This document shows positions 53,381 through 62,089 of a stretch of DNA of 64,000 nucleotides, piece by piece (the first letter of the stretch is position 1; every line of letters begins with the position of its first letter). This DNA is from Clostridia bacterium (GTDB taxonomy: Bacteria; Bacillota; Clostridia; Oscillospirales; SIG627). The notes under the pieces are model-generated. The model was not told where the DNA came from. It did no database searches and saw only the letters and a list, made by a program, of their open reading frames with translations. Location of the stretch: assembly GCA_017467865.1 (NCBI GenBank), contig JAFUKG010000014.1, positions 1-64,000 of the forward strand. Reading direction: 5' to 3'. Both the position numbers and the translations under genes were made by a program.

Positions 53381-54175
53381 ATGACAGAGTTTTCGGTAGA
53401 GGGCAAGAATTATTCTCTCAGCTTTGACTCAGACCTTGCTGACAGTAATTTCGGCTTCCCTCTTCACTCCCACGAGGGCATATATGAAATTCTTTATCTT
53501 GAAGAGGGTAAGCCATCCTTTTGGATAGAGGGAACCTCCTATCCTTTGGCAAAGGGAGACGTCGTTATTGCAAGGCAGGACGAAATGCACCGCATGATAC
53601 ACACCGAAAGACATCTTTACAAAAGGCTTGTAATAAACGTAAGCCTTGACTTTTTTGAGGCAGAGGGATGTGAAGGCTACGCCAAGGTATTTGAAAACCG
53701 TCCCGTCGGCGTTGGAAACCGCTTTTCGGGAGAGGGGCTTCTCGATGAAATTGTATCGAGAATAAAGAAGTATGGCGCAATGGGAGAACAGGTTCTTGTA
53801 AAAGGAGCACTTTGTGAGCTTATGTGGGCGCTGAACACGTTGAGCAAAAGCCGGGAAAGAGAAAGCCGAGGCTTTGTTCAAAATATAGTTTTGTATATAA
53901 ACGATAATATAACACAGCCCCTTACACTTGACGGAATTGCCGAGAATTTTTATATCAGTAAATACCACCTCTGTCGTATTTTCAAGGAAAAACTGGGACT
54001 AACTATTGCAAAGTATATTACTCACAAACGCATTTTGCTTGTAAAGGAGCTTTGTGCTTCGGGCAAAAATATAACCGAAGCCTGCGTTTCGGCAGGCTTC
54101 GGCGACTATTCAAGCTTTTACGTAGCTTACAAAAAGGAGACGGGAAAGGCTCCTAACGAGGATTTAAAGAAATAG
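53381..54175 (+). CDS. AraC-family transcriptional regulator
   Basis: A 264-residue regulator. The cupin part has FPLHSHEGIYEILYLEEG, then YPLAKGDVVIARQDEMHRM. The HTH domain has ITQPLTLDGIAENFYISKYHLCRIFKEKLG and ITEACVSAGFGDYSSFYVAYKKETGKAPNE. It is divergent from the fusion/uxaC operon and separated from it by 190 bases with promoter-like sites, so it probably regulates that operon in response to a sugar acid. Its 3' end overlaps the converging HepT gene by 12 bases. Confidence 0.92.
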   Translation: MTEFSVEGKNYSLSFDSDLADSNFGFPLHSHEGIYEILYLEEGKPSFWIEGTSYPLAKGDVVIARQDEMHRMIHTERHLYKRLVINVSLDFFEAEGCEGYAKVFENRPVGVGNRFSGEGLLDEIVSRIKKYGAMGEQVLVKGALCELMWALNTLSKSRERESRGFVQNIVLYINDNITQPLTLDGIAENFYISKYHLCRIFKEKLGLTIAKYITHKRILLVKELCASGKNITEACVSAGFGDYSSFYVAYKKETGKAPNEDLKK

Positions 54176-54490
54176 CTTTTCAAGCTCATTCTTGAGCTTT
54201 GGGATATCCTCGAATATTATTTCCCATATGAGAGTCAGCGTAAGCCCGTCATATTCATGGACTATCTTGTTTCTCAGTCCGTAAAGACTGCGCCACGGGA
54301 TATGGGGCGTTTTCTCCTGAATGTGCCTTGACACCCTATGGGAAAGCTCCCCTATCTGAGAAAGATTAAATACACAAGCCTCGGCAAGAATTGAGTCACT
54401 CTCAACCTCTTTCGGGGTTTTGTTTTTTGTGTAGCTAAGAATTTTGTTGCAGTAAAAAAGCATTTTACCTACGGTGTTTTTATCCTTCAT
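54164..54490 (-). CDS. HepT-like HEPN ribonuclease toxin (DUF86)
   Basis: A 108-residue all-helical HEPN protein. The RNase motif R-x4-H-x-Y is intact in LRNKIVHEYDG near residue 80, preceded by SHRVSRHIQEKTPHIPWRSL. HepT toxins cut RNA or tRNA and are neutralised when their partner MntA adds AMP to the motif tyrosine. The ATG at 54490 lies inside the MntA frame, so the two overlap by 11 bases. It converges with an AraC gene. Confidence 0.9.
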   Translation of the reverse strand: MKDKNTVGKMLFYCNKILSYTKNKTPKEVESDSILAEACVFNLSQIGELSHRVSRHIQEKTPHIPWRSLYGLRNKIVHEYDGLTLTLIWEIIFEDIPKLKNELEKLFL

Positions 54491-54779
54491 AGATGATAAC
54501 ACCGTCCTTTTTTATCTCACGGTCAAGCCGTGAGCCCTCCACAACCTCCGACGCTCGTACCACGTCGGGGTCAATTCTTAAGACCTGTCTTATATCCTCT
54601 ATGAGAGAAATAAAGCTGAGCCCCCGAAGGTCTGTCTCCACACAAAGGTCAATATCACTTCCCCGCCTTGCCTCTCCTTTTGCATAGGAGCCAAAGACGG
54701 TAGCCTTTTTCACGCCGTTTTTCTGAAAAACGTCTTTTAACAGCTCTTCAAGACGGTCAACTGTGTATGCTCTTTTCAT
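54480..54779 (-). CDS. MntA-like nucleotidyltransferase antitoxin
   Basis: A 99-residue minimal nucleotidyltransferase. The active site is FGSYAKGEARRGSDIDLCVE at residues 25-44, with GS and the DID pair present, and a later FISLIEDIRQ. It pairs with HepT as a HEPN/MNT module. Its start codon overlaps the polA stop (ATGA), so the module can be translated from the polA message, an unusual dependence on a housekeeping gene. Confidence 0.9.
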   Translation of the reverse strand: MKRAYTVDRLEELLKDVFQKNGVKKATVFGSYAKGEARRGSDIDLCVETDLRGLSFISLIEDIRQVLRIDPDVVRASEVVEGSRLDREIKKDGVIIYEG

Positions 54780-57322
54780 TTCTTTGCGTCGAGCCAGTTT
54801 TTGCCCATTCCCACGTCGGCGGAAAGGGTAACGCTGAGCTCTGCCACTCCCTCCATTTCTTCCTTCAAGAGTGCTTTAACGTATTCCGCTTCCCTTTCGG
54901 GCGCTTCTATAATAAGCTCGTCGTGTACTTGCAAAATGAGACGGCTGAGAAGTCCCTCTGCGCGAAGTCTTTTGTCGGTCTTAACCATAGCAAGCTTTAT
55001 AAGGTCTGCCGCTGTTCCCTGAATGGGCGAGTTTTTGGCAACTCTCTCTCCAAAGGAGCGCAGCTGCTTTTTTGTTCCCGTCAGCTCGGGAATATATCTC
55101 TTTCTGCCCCAAAGGGTCTCAGCGTATCCCGTCTCGTAGGCTCTCGCCACGGTGTCTTCAAGATATTTCCTTACCTTCGGATAGGTGGCAAAATAACTGT
55201 CGATGTAGTCCTTTGCCTCTTTCATTGAGACCTTCAAATCCTCGGACAGCGAGAAGGCACCCATTCCGTAGACGATACCGAAGTTTACCGCCTTAGCCTT
55301 ACCTCTCAGCTCTCCCGTTACCTCATTCAGGGGCACACCGAAAACCTGAGATGCGGTGGCAGAGTGTATATCTGCCCCCGAATTAAAGGCGGAAATGAGA
55401 TTTTCATCTCCCGAAATGTGGGCAAGAACTCTCAGCTCTATCTGTGAGTAGTCGGCGTCTATGAGAACGTGACCCTCTTTTGCATTAAAGAAGCGTCTCA
55501 GCTCACTTCCCTCGGGCGTTCTTATGGGAATGTTCTGAAGATTTGGCTCTGATGAGGAAAGCCTTCCCGTCAGGGTCTGCTTCTGATTGAAGCTTGTCCT
55601 TATTCTGCCGTCCTCTCCTATGACCTTCAAAAGCCCTTCAATATAAGTGCCGTAGAGCTTTGCAAGAGAGCGGTATTCTAAAATAAAATCTATAATGGGT
55701 GAATAAAACCTCAGCTTTTCAAGAGTTTCCGCATCGGTGGAATATCCCGTCTTATTCTTTTTGAGAACGGGGAGATTTAACTTTTCGTAAAGCACCTCTC
55801 CAAGCTGTTTCGGGGAGTTAAGATTAAAGGTGGCACCCGATATGGCGAAGATACTTTCTTCTGCTTTTACCATTTTTTCTTTAAGGTACTTGCCGTAATC
55901 CTCAATGCCTTCTCTGTCAACGCCGAAGCCCTCGCGCTCCATTCCCGCAAGCACTCTCGACAAGGGTAACTCTACCTCATAGTAAAGGCTCTTCACCTCT
56001 TCCATTTTTTCTTTTAAGGCATTGTAAAGGGGCTTTATAAGGGATACTCTCCACTCGGGTCGGCTTTCAGCTCCCGAGGGCACGCTCTTCCCAAGGTACG
56101 ACATAACAATTCTTGAAAAATCACCCTTACTGTCGGGATTATCCACGTAAGAAGCAAGCTGAATGTCAAAGGCGGTCATCTCAGGGGGAAGTCTGTCGAA
56201 GGATTCACCTGCTTTAAGCCAGAAATCCTTTGTGTCAAAAAGGGCAAGACGGCGTGATGATAAAAGACCGAGTATTTCTTCTCCCATAGGGGTGGAAATA
56301 ATAGTGCCGTCAAGGTCGAAATAAAGTGTCTTTCCTATAAGGTCAAGGGGTATAACTCCCTCGGGAAGCCTTGAAGCAAAAACCTTTGCCGAAAGAGCTT
56401 CAATGGGCGCCTCTTCTTCCTCTACCGTGTCGAAGGATATCTGGTCGGAAAAGACAGTCTTTTCCTTTTCGTCAAGTCCGAAGCGTTCCATCAGCTTGGT
56501 AAATTCAAGCTTTACGAAAAGGTCACGCAGTGCACTTTTGTCCTCTGTCTCTATTACAAGGCTTTCGGGCGAGGGTAGCGGCTCCACAGAAAGATTTATT
56601 TCGGCAAGCTTTCTTGAAAGAAAGGCGTTTTCTCTTCCCTCTTCAAGCTTTTTCTTTATACCGTCGCTGACCGAAAGAGTGCCATTCTCAAGCTTTTCGT
56701 ATATTCCCTCAACGCTCTCCCCTTCAAGCACAAGCTTTATGGCGGTTTTCTCACCTATCCCCGCAACGCCGGGGATATTGTCGGAGGTATCTCCCGCAAG
56801 AGCCTTTACCTCTATGAGCTTTTTGGGGGGGAGGGAGTATTTTTCTACTATTTTTTCGGGGGTATAATGCTCGTCCCCCGAATTGGCAGACAGTATTACC
56901 GTGGTTTTGTCTGAAACAAGCTGGAAGGAGTCGCGGTCTCCCGTTACGATATAGCTTTCTCCTTCAAATTTTTCGGACAGAGTTCCCAGAATATCGTCTG
57001 CTTCAAAACCTTCAAGGCTCACCGTTTTTATGCCGAGAAGTCTTGTTGCTTCCTTGATATAGGGCACCTGAGAAAGGAGCTCGTCGGGAGTTTTATGTCT
57101 GCCTGCTTTATAGGCGTCATACATTTTATGGCGGAAGGTAGGTGCTTTAAGGTCGAAGGCCACCGCCGCAAGGTCGGGCTTTACTCCGTCAAGGTGCTTT
57201 TTGAGAATATTCAGGTATCCGTAAACCGCGTTGGTGTGTATCCCCGTGCGGGTCACAAGGGGTCTTACTCCGTAAAAGGCGCGGTTCATTATGCTGTTGC
57301 CGTCGACTATTAAAAACTTCAT
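54776..57322 (-). CDS. polA: DNA polymerase I
   Basis: Repair and Okazaki-fragment polymerase, 848 residues. Residues 1-290 are the 5' nuclease (FLIVDGNSIMNRAFYGVR, GFEADDILGTL, YIVTGDRDSFQLV). Residues 300-480 are a reduced exonuclease domain; its first motif reads LYFDLDGTIIST and lacks the DxE pair, so proofreading is probably absent, as in Bacillus. The polymerase part has DADYSQIELRVLAHISGD, KAVNFGIVYGMGAFSL and the late LQVHDELIIEAPE. It overlaps the MntA gene. Confidence 0.97.
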   Translation of the reverse strand: MKFLIVDGNSIMNRAFYGVRPLVTRTGIHTNAVYGYLNILKKHLDGVKPDLAAVAFDLKAPTFRHKMYDAYKAGRHKTPDELLSQVPYIKEATRLLGIKTVSLEGFEADDILGTLSEKFEGESYIVTGDRDSFQLVSDKTTVILSANSGDEHYTPEKIVEKYSLPPKKLIEVKALAGDTSDNIPGVAGIGEKTAIKLVLEGESVEGIYEKLENGTLSVSDGIKKKLEEGRENAFLSRKLAEINLSVEPLPSPESLVIETEDKSALRDLFVKLEFTKLMERFGLDEKEKTVFSDQISFDTVEEEEAPIEALSAKVFASRLPEGVIPLDLIGKTLYFDLDGTIISTPMGEEILGLLSSRRLALFDTKDFWLKAGESFDRLPPEMTAFDIQLASYVDNPDSKGDFSRIVMSYLGKSVPSGAESRPEWRVSLIKPLYNALKEKMEEVKSLYYEVELPLSRVLAGMEREGFGVDREGIEDYGKYLKEKMVKAEESIFAISGATFNLNSPKQLGEVLYEKLNLPVLKKNKTGYSTDAETLEKLRFYSPIIDFILEYRSLAKLYGTYIEGLLKVIGEDGRIRTSFNQKQTLTGRLSSSEPNLQNIPIRTPEGSELRRFFNAKEGHVLIDADYSQIELRVLAHISGDENLISAFNSGADIHSATASQVFGVPLNEVTGELRGKAKAVNFGIVYGMGAFSLSEDLKVSMKEAKDYIDSYFATYPKVRKYLEDTVARAYETGYAETLWGRKRYIPELTGTKKQLRSFGERVAKNSPIQGTAADLIKLAMVKTDKRLRAEGLLSRLILQVHDELIIEAPEREAEYVKALLKEEMEGVAELSVTLSADVGMGKNWLDAKK

Positions 57323-57339
57323 TCTTAATCCTTTCGTAA

Positions 57340-57389
57340 TAGGGCTTTGCCCTATAACCTACACGGAACTTTTTGTAAAAAGTTCCGTG
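57340..57389. repeat. Paired hairpins between polA and nth
   Basis: TAGGGC-TTT-GCCCTA (57340-57354) and the 13-bp stem CACGGAACTTTTT / AAAAAGTTCCGTG (57362-57389). No T tract follows on the minus strand, so it resembles a palindromic intergenic repeat rather than a simple terminator. Confidence 0.55.
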
Positions 57390-57414
57390 ACCTCAAAAAC
57401 TTTATTTGTTAATT

Positions 57415-58053
57415 TTATTTATTAAAAGGGCAGGTGTCACAAAGAGGGGTTGGTGCTTTGCAGTACTCTCTGCCGAAGAGCACAATTCTGTGGCAGAAGT
57501 CCGACTGCTCCTCTTTTTTTATAAGGCGGGACAGTTCTCTTTCGCAGACAACGGGGTCGTTTTTCGAGATAAGTCCCAGCTTATATGTAATTCTTATACA
57601 ATGGGTGTCGGGCACTATTCTGCTGTCCCCGAATACGTCTCCCAGCATAAGGTTTGCTATCTTCATTCCCACACCGGGAAGGGCGATAAGCTCATCGTAG
57701 GTGTGTGGCACCTCTCCGCCGTGATTTTCCACTATCGCCTGTGACATTCCTATAATGCTCTCGGCTTTTGTGCGGAAAAGTCCGCAGGGTCGGATGATGT
57801 TTTCGAGTTTGCTCCTCTCAGCCTTTGCCATGTCATAAACGGTAGGAAAAGCCTCGAAAAGGGGCTTTGACACCTCGTTTACTCTTTTGTCGGTGCATTG
57901 CGCCGACAGTCTCGCCATAACGAGAAGTCTGAAAGGGTCCTCCTCATATTCAAGAGCGCAGAGCGCGTCGGGATATTCTTTTTTTAAGAAAGCCGAGAAA
58001 ATCTCGGCTCTGTCTTTTTTCTTTTTTACGTCTTTAATTCTTGGGCAGTTCAC
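57415..58053 (-). CDS. nth: Endonuclease III, short C-terminus
   Basis: Base-excision glycosylase/AP lyase for oxidised pyrimidines. The 212-residue protein has the helix-hairpin-helix with catalytic Lys (LIALPGVGMKIANLMLGDV) and the catalytic Asp in IVPDTHCIRITYKLG. Family members end in a cluster motif C-x6-C-x2-C-x5-C. Here CKAPTPLC and DTC are present but the protein stops at CPFNK, so the fourth ligand is missing. It starts 20 bases before the end of queG, so it is coupled to it. Confidence 0.93.
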   Translation of the reverse strand: MNCPRIKDVKKKKDRAEIFSAFLKKEYPDALCALEYEEDPFRLLVMARLSAQCTDKRVNEVSKPLFEAFPTVYDMAKAERSKLENIIRPCGLFRTKAESIIGMSQAIVENHGGEVPHTYDELIALPGVGMKIANLMLGDVFGDSRIVPDTHCIRITYKLGLISKNDPVVCERELSRLIKKEEQSDFCHRIVLFGREYCKAPTPLCDTCPFNK

Positions 58054-58861
58054 TTTTTTCTCCAGTTATTATTATGGCGTTTCGTCTGACGGTTTTCTCT
58101 CCCCGCCAGGCATATGCCCGTCGGGGAAAAGTACCCTCTTCTATAAGGTTATTCAGGGTTTTTTCGTTAAGTATCGGAGTGAGGTTGTTTCTGAAAAAGG
58201 CAATTTCGGTCTCCTCGGCTTTTTCGTTTTCAGGGCAGACCTCCTGACAGATATCACATCCCCACACCATCCCCGATTTTTTTATGGTTTCTTCGTCTCC
58301 CTCGTCAAGACGCTTCTTCTGATTTACAAAGGAAATGCACCTTGTTTTATCTTTTATTCCTCCCGAGGGACAAGCTCTCACACAAGAATTGCACCCACGA
58401 CATACTTGTCCTCCCTTCCTTTCCTCTATTCCCGAAAAAACAGTGGAATTCAAGGGCAGGTCCGAGAAAAACTCGGCAACAAATACAAAGGAGCCGTAGC
58501 GCTTATTTATGAGAAGTCCGTGCTTTCCCACACTTCCCAACCCCGATTTTATTGCCGCACCCACCTCGTTTATGGGAGAGGTGTCACAAGCGGAGCGGAA
58601 ATGCCGGGGGAAGCTTTTTTCAAGTTTTTCGGAAAGCTCTTTAAAATAAAAGTGATAGTCCTCGGCATAGGCATAGCGTGAAACGTTGGCGCTCGTCACA
58701 CCCTTCACGCAGTAGGGAATGAGAAAGGTCACCACCGTTTTACAGTCGAAATCCCGAAACAGCCGTTCGGCACGGCGCGGGTCGGTTATGACGGTTTTTT
58801 CAAAGGGGATGATGGAAACCTCGTATATTTTTTCGGAGTCGAAAAACTCTCTCAGTGTCAT
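58034..58861 (-). CDS. queG: Epoxyqueuosine reductase-like protein (QueG family)
   Basis: Fe-S and cobalamin-dependent enzyme that makes queuosine in tRNA. About 275 residues, shorter than E. coli QueG. GLGSVGKHGLLINKRYGSFV is the family's central motif. Two ferredoxin-type clusters follow, CRGCNSCVRACPSGG and CDICQEVCPE. The C-terminal HEAT repeats of longer members are missing. ATG 58861 overlaps the stop of the scaffold gene (TAATG); an upstream start inside that gene is rejected. No other queuosine genes are in the window, so a different reductase role cannot be excluded. Confidence 0.82.
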   Translation of the reverse strand: MTLREFFDSEKIYEVSIIPFEKTVITDPRRAERLFRDFDCKTVVTFLIPYCVKGVTSANVSRYAYAEDYHFYFKELSEKLEKSFPRHFRSACDTSPINEVGAAIKSGLGSVGKHGLLINKRYGSFVFVAEFFSDLPLNSTVFSGIEERKGGQVCRGCNSCVRACPSGGIKDKTRCISFVNQKKRLDEGDEETIKKSGMVWGCDICQEVCPENEKAEETEIAFFRNNLTPILNEKTLNNLIEEGTFPRRAYAWRGEKTVRRNAIIITGEKSELPKN

Positions 58862-59298
58862 TATTCTTCCGAGTGCTTGGAGCAATGACAGCAATCGCCG
58901 TCACAGAACTTGGTTTCATCGTACTCAATGCCGTTCTTGTCATAGTAGTCCTTGACAGCCGCCTTTACAGCCTCTTCTGCAAGCACCGAGCAATGTACCT
59001 TGTGAGCAGGGAGTCCGTCAAGGGCTTCAACAACTGCCTTGTTGGTAAGCTCCAGTGCATCCTCGATACTCTTGCCTTTTATCATTTCGGTTGCCATAGA
59101 GCTTGACGCAATAGCCGACCCGCAGCCAAAGGTCTTGAACTTTACGTCGGTTATAATTCCCTTGTCAACCTTGATATAAATTTTCATTATATCTCCGCAC
59201 TTTACGTTGCCGACTTCTCCTATTCCGTCGGCATTTTCTATCTCTCCTACGTTTCTGGGATTTGTGAAATGGTCCATTACTTTTTCGCTGTATAACAT
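58861..59298 (-). CDS. NifU/IscU-type iron-sulfur scaffold
   Basis: A 145-residue scaffold on which Fe-S clusters are built. The three ligand cysteines are in VGNVKCGDIMKIYI, FKTFGCGSAIASSS and KVHCSVLAEEAV. An extra Cys-rich tail (KFCDGDCCHCSKH) extends the usual fold, as in several clostridial members. It lies between the cysteine desulfurase and queG and overlaps queG by one base. It is the sulfur acceptor for the upstream desulfurase. Confidence 0.93.
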   Translation of the reverse strand: MLYSEKVMDHFTNPRNVGEIENADGIGEVGNVKCGDIMKIYIKVDKGIITDVKFKTFGCGSAIASSSMATEMIKGKSIEDALELTNKAVVEALDGLPAHKVHCSVLAEEAVKAAVKDYYDKNGIEYDETKFCDGDCCHCSKHSEE

Positions 59299-59330
59299 AT
59301 GAAATTCCTTTCTTTGATTAAGTTAAAAAA

Positions 59331-59440
59331 TGAAAGTTGACAGTTCAAAATTCACTATTCGCTTGTATTTTTTGAAAAATATAAATCAATTGAGGAAAGC
59401 CGCAGGCTTTCAACCGCAATTCTGCACTCAGCATTTTGTA
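59331..59440. repeat. Dispersed repeat, 59.4 kb copy
   Basis: The 170-base gap between the desulfurase and scaffold genes holds a GAAAGCC-GCA-GGCTTTC hairpin (59395-59411), followed by CAACCGCAATTCTGCACTCA and GCATTTTG. On the minus strand this arm (AATGCTGAGTGCAGAATTG, then CGG and hairpin) matches the other family copies. The left part is less conserved. Confidence 0.6.
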
Positions 59441-59469
59441 TTTATAAATTTTTCGATTTCAACTTTTCG

Positions 59470-60660
59470 CTATTTTAAAATAAACTCTCTTTTTCCTTTT
59501 ATAAGCTCTTCCCAGACAGGGGAGATGCCTCTTAGATACTCCACGACCTCACCGACGGACTTGATAATATAGTCGATTTCCTCATCGGTGGTCTCTTCCG
59601 AAATTGTAACTCTCAGCGAGCCGTGAGCAACGTCGTGGGGAAGTCCGATAGACAAAAGCACGTGGCTGGGGTCAAGAGAGCCCGAGGTACAAGCCGAGCC
59701 CGAGGAAGCCTCAATTCCCTTGGCGTCAAGGAGAAGCAAAAGGCTTTCTCCCTCAATTCCCTCAAAGCAGATATTCACGTTTCCGGGAAGTCTCTTTTCC
59801 TTGTCTCCGTTTATCCTTGAATGGGGTATCTTTTCAAGACCGTGTATCAGCTTATCTCTCATGGGAATAAGCTTCTCGGTGTTTTCCTTTATCTTGCTTG
59901 TTGCCTCTTCGAGAGCAACCGCCATTCCCATAATTGAGGGAATGTTTTCGGTGCCCGCTCTTTTTCCTCTTTCCTGAGCACCGCCCTCAATAAGGGGCTT
60001 CAAAACTACCCCTCTCTTGCAGTAAAGAAAGCCTACACCCTTAGGGCCGTGGAACTTGTGAGCGGAGGCAGAGAGCATATCAACGCTCAGCGCCTTCACG
60101 TCAAGGTCAAGGTGTCCTGCCGCCTGCACCGCATCGGTGTGGAAAAGCACGCCTTTTTCGTGGCAGAGAGCGCCGATTTCGGCAATAGGCTGAATGGTTC
60201 CTATCTCGTTGTTGGCAAACATAACCGTAACAAGGCAGGTATCTTCTTTTATAGCCTTTTCGATATCCTCAGCCTTGACTATTCCGTTCTCATTTACGTC
60301 AACGAGCGTTACCTCAAAGCCTTCTCTTTCGAGTCTTTTCAGAGTGTGGAGCACCGCATGATGCTCGAACTTCGTGGAAACGATATGCTTTTTGTCTTTT
60401 TTCGCACCTGCTCTTGCCGCCGACATTATGGCCTGATTGTCTGCTTCGCTTCCCCCCGAGGTAAAGTATATTTCCCTTGCCTCGGCACCGATGAGAGAGG
60501 CTATTTTCTCTCTTGCCTCATAAAGTGCCTCTGCCGCCTCCTGACCTCTTGTGTGAAGGGAAGAAGGGTTTCCGTACACCTTGTCGAAATAGGGGAGCAT
60601 CACCTCTATAACCTTGGGGCTGACCTTGGTGGTAGCCGCATTATCTGCATATATTCTCAT
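59470..60660 (-). CDS. Cysteine desulfurase (NifS/IscS type)
   Basis: PLP enzyme supplying sulfur for Fe-S clusters and tRNA thiolation. The 396-residue protein starts [17 protein letters not shown]. It has the PLP-binding Lys in [18 protein letters not shown] and the catalytic Cys loop [22 protein letters not shown] 60660 is chosen because AAAGGA lies nine bases upstream; two in-frame starts upstream overlap iscR. It follows iscR and precedes the scaffold gene, forming an iscR-S-U style operon. Confidence 0.95.
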   Translation of the reverse strand: MRIYADNAATTKVSPKVIEVMLPYFDKVYGNPSSLHTRGQEAAEALYEAREKIASLIGAEAREIYFTSGGSEADNQAIMSAARAGAKKDKKHIVSTKFEHHAVLHTLKRLEREGFEVTLVDVNENGIVKAEDIEKAIKEDTCLVTVMFANNEIGTIQPIAEIGALCHEKGVLFHTDAVQAAGHLDLDVKALSVDMLSASAHKFHGPKGVGFLYCKRGVVLKPLIEGGAQERGKRAGTENIPSIMGMAVALEEATSKIKENTEKLIPMRDKLIHGLEKIPHSRINGDKEKRLPGNVNICFEGIEGESLLLLLDAKGIEASSGSACTSGSLDPSHVLLSIGLPHDVAHGSLRVTISEETTDEEIDYIIKSVGEVVEYLRGISPVWEELIKGKREFILK

Positions 60661-61093
60661 TTTTCTCATTCCTTTCTCCAAAGCTTTTCTCTTGGTTTAC
60701 AACGTCCTCAAGAGTAGTTGAGTCAATGTAATCGTTTATGGTTTTATTGAGCCCTTCCCAGAAGAAAAGGGTAGGACAGCATCCGCTTTGGGTACACTTA
60801 TTGGGGGAGTCCTCAACGCAGGATATAGGGGCAAGAGAGCCCTCGGTTGCCCTGAGTATTTCTCCCACAGTATATTCTGACGGAGAACGGGTAAGCATAT
60901 ACCCGCCGCTCTTTCCGCGGCTGCTTTTTATAAGCTTTGCGTTTGACAGCATAGCTATTATCTGTTCCAGATATTTTGCCGACACGTTCTGCCTTTCGGC
61001 AACACCTCTCAGCGACACAAAATCATCCGTGGCATTAAGTGCAAGGTCGAGCATTATTTTAAGAGCGTAGCGCCCTCGTGTTGATATTCTCAT
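60641..61093 (-). CDS. iscR: Rrf2-family regulator, IscR-like
   Basis: Fe-S-sensing repressor of the cluster-assembly operon. The 150-residue protein has the winged helix [20 protein letters not shown] and [24 protein letters not shown], plus the three cysteines [15 protein letters not shown] that hold a [2Fe-2S] cluster. Its gene is first in the operon and overlaps the desulfurase gene. The operon promoter lies 145 bases upstream, and a dispersed repeat occupies most of the leader. Confidence 0.92.
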   Translation of the reverse strand: MRISTRGRYALKIMLDLALNATDDFVSLRGVAERQNVSAKYLEQIIAMLSNAKLIKSSRGKSGGYMLTRSPSEYTVGEILRATEGSLAPISCVEDSPNKCTQSGCCPTLFFWEGLNKTINDYIDSTTLEDVVNQEKSFGERNEKNENICR

Positions 61094-61112
61094 AAAAAAC
61101 TCCGTTTATAAA

Positions 61113-61227
61113 ATGCTGAATTCAGAATGCTGAATGCAGAATTATGGAAAATTTGCCTATGGCAAATTAAAATTAATTGTGAATTTCGCTGAAAGCGAAA
61201 TTATCCTAAATTCAACATTCATAATTC
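61113..61227. repeat. Full-length dispersed repeat in the iscR leader
   Basis: GAATTCAGAATGCTGAATGC arm, hairpin AATTTGCC-TAT-GGCAAATT (61150-61168), AAAATTAATTGT, hairpin AATTTCGC-TGAAA-GCGAAATT (61182-61202), then TCCTAAATTCAACATTCATA. It has the same plan as the 47.8 kb copy. It lies between the predicted iscR transcription start and the iscR start codon, so it should be transcribed as part of the leader RNA. Confidence 0.85.
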
Positions 61228-61237
61228 TTTTCATCCC

Positions 61238-61266
61238 ATTATACCATAGGTTTACTATGAATTCAA
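61238..61266 (-). promoter_or_regulatory. Predicted iscR operon promoter
   Basis: On the minus strand, TTGAAT (61261-61266) and TATAAT (61238-61243) with a 17-base spacer. The spacer AT/CC-containing stretch is where IscR boxes usually sit, but no clear box was identified. Confidence 0.65.
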
Positions 61267-61273
61267 GTGTTTA

Positions 61274-61302
61274 TTGACATTTTGCTCAAAAAAGGCTATA
61301 AT
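61274..61302 (+). promoter_or_regulatory. Predicted promoter of the winged-helix gene
   Basis: TTGACA (61274-61279), a 17-base spacer and TATAAT (61297-61302), 30 bases before the start codon. It is back to back with the iscR promoter. Confidence 0.8.
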
Positions 61303-61331
61303 ATACTGAATTCGTTAAGAAAGGCACGTTT

Positions 61332-61952
61332 ATGAATATAAAAATACCCGATAAATACAGAGAGGAATTTGACCGCTCTGCAGATTTTGCCGTAAGAACT
61401 GGAAAGTTCACCGTCAAGGAGCTGGCAAGTGAGCTTGAAATGGGAGAGCTTGCCGCCTCGATTATGGTAGGCTACATGGAAAAAACAGGTCTTGTCACCA
61501 AGGGGAAGCTTGATGACGTAAGAAGAGCTAAAATAAGCCTTGAAGAATGGGAAAGGCTTGAAAGAAAGATTGAAAATTACGAGCCCTTGCCTGACCCCGA
61601 GCCCGAAAAATTCCATACCGAGGCAAAGGAGATTTCTCTCACCCTTGAAGACGTCATTCCCGAAGGACTCGCTTTTTATAAAAAAGAGATTTCCGCAAAG
61701 GAGTCCTTTATTATCCTTAAAGGGCAAGAGGAAGTGCGTATAAACGTTGACGATATATCGGCGGTATTTCTTATAAAGCCTCGCTTGTTCAAAAAAGGTG
61801 CCCTCGTCTTTTCTGCCGAAAAGGAGCTTGGCGGAGAAAAGCTCTCCCGTAGGGCTGATACGGTGCTTTTTGGGGGAAAAGATTTTGAAAAGGCGGAAAA
61901 GCTTGCCCTTGCAATAACCGAAAGGCTTGGAATAACCCTCAATCCGACATAA
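61332..61952 (+). CDS. Winged-helix protein with PH-like C-terminal domain, function unknown
   Basis: A 206-residue protein. Residues 15-65 resemble the FtsK gamma winged helix (VKELASELEMGELAASIMVGYMEKTGLV), which reads short DNA motifs. A Pro/Glu linker follows (YEPLPDPEPEKF). Residues 110-200 alternate strands (SFIILKGQEEVRINVDDISA, GALVFSAEKELGG) like small bacterial PH-like or DUF4429-type domains. No membrane segment is present. It is a single-gene unit with consensus promoter and strong terminator. I do not assign a function. Confidence 0.75.
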   Translation: MNIKIPDKYREEFDRSADFAVRTGKFTVKELASELEMGELAASIMVGYMEKTGLVTKGKLDDVRRAKISLEEWERLERKIENYEPLPDPEPEKFHTEAKEISLTLEDVIPEGLAFYKKEISAKESFIILKGQEEVRINVDDISAVFLIKPRLFKKGALVFSAEKELGGEKLSRRADTVLFGGKDFEKAEKLALAITERLGITLNPT

Positions 61953-61965
61953 AAAAACATTAAAA

Positions 61966-61993
61966 AACACAGTGTGACACACTGTGTTTTTTT
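61966..61993 (+). terminator. Terminator after the winged-helix gene
   Basis: AACACAGTGT, a 3-base loop, ACACTGTGTT and a run of T residues. Confidence 0.92.
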
Positions 61994-62016
61994 GCTTAAA
62001 AATTGCGTTATTTTTG

Positions 62017-62045
62017 TTGACATTATTATAAAAGAATGGTATACT
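62017..62045 (+). promoter_or_regulatory. Predicted promoter of the surface-protein operon
   Basis: TTGACA (62017-62022), a 17-base spacer and TATACT (62040-62045), 45 bases before the presumed start. Confidence 0.7.
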
Positions 62046-62089
62046 TTTATAAAATGGGTTTGAATACATATTTTTAGTTTAGTTTAGAG

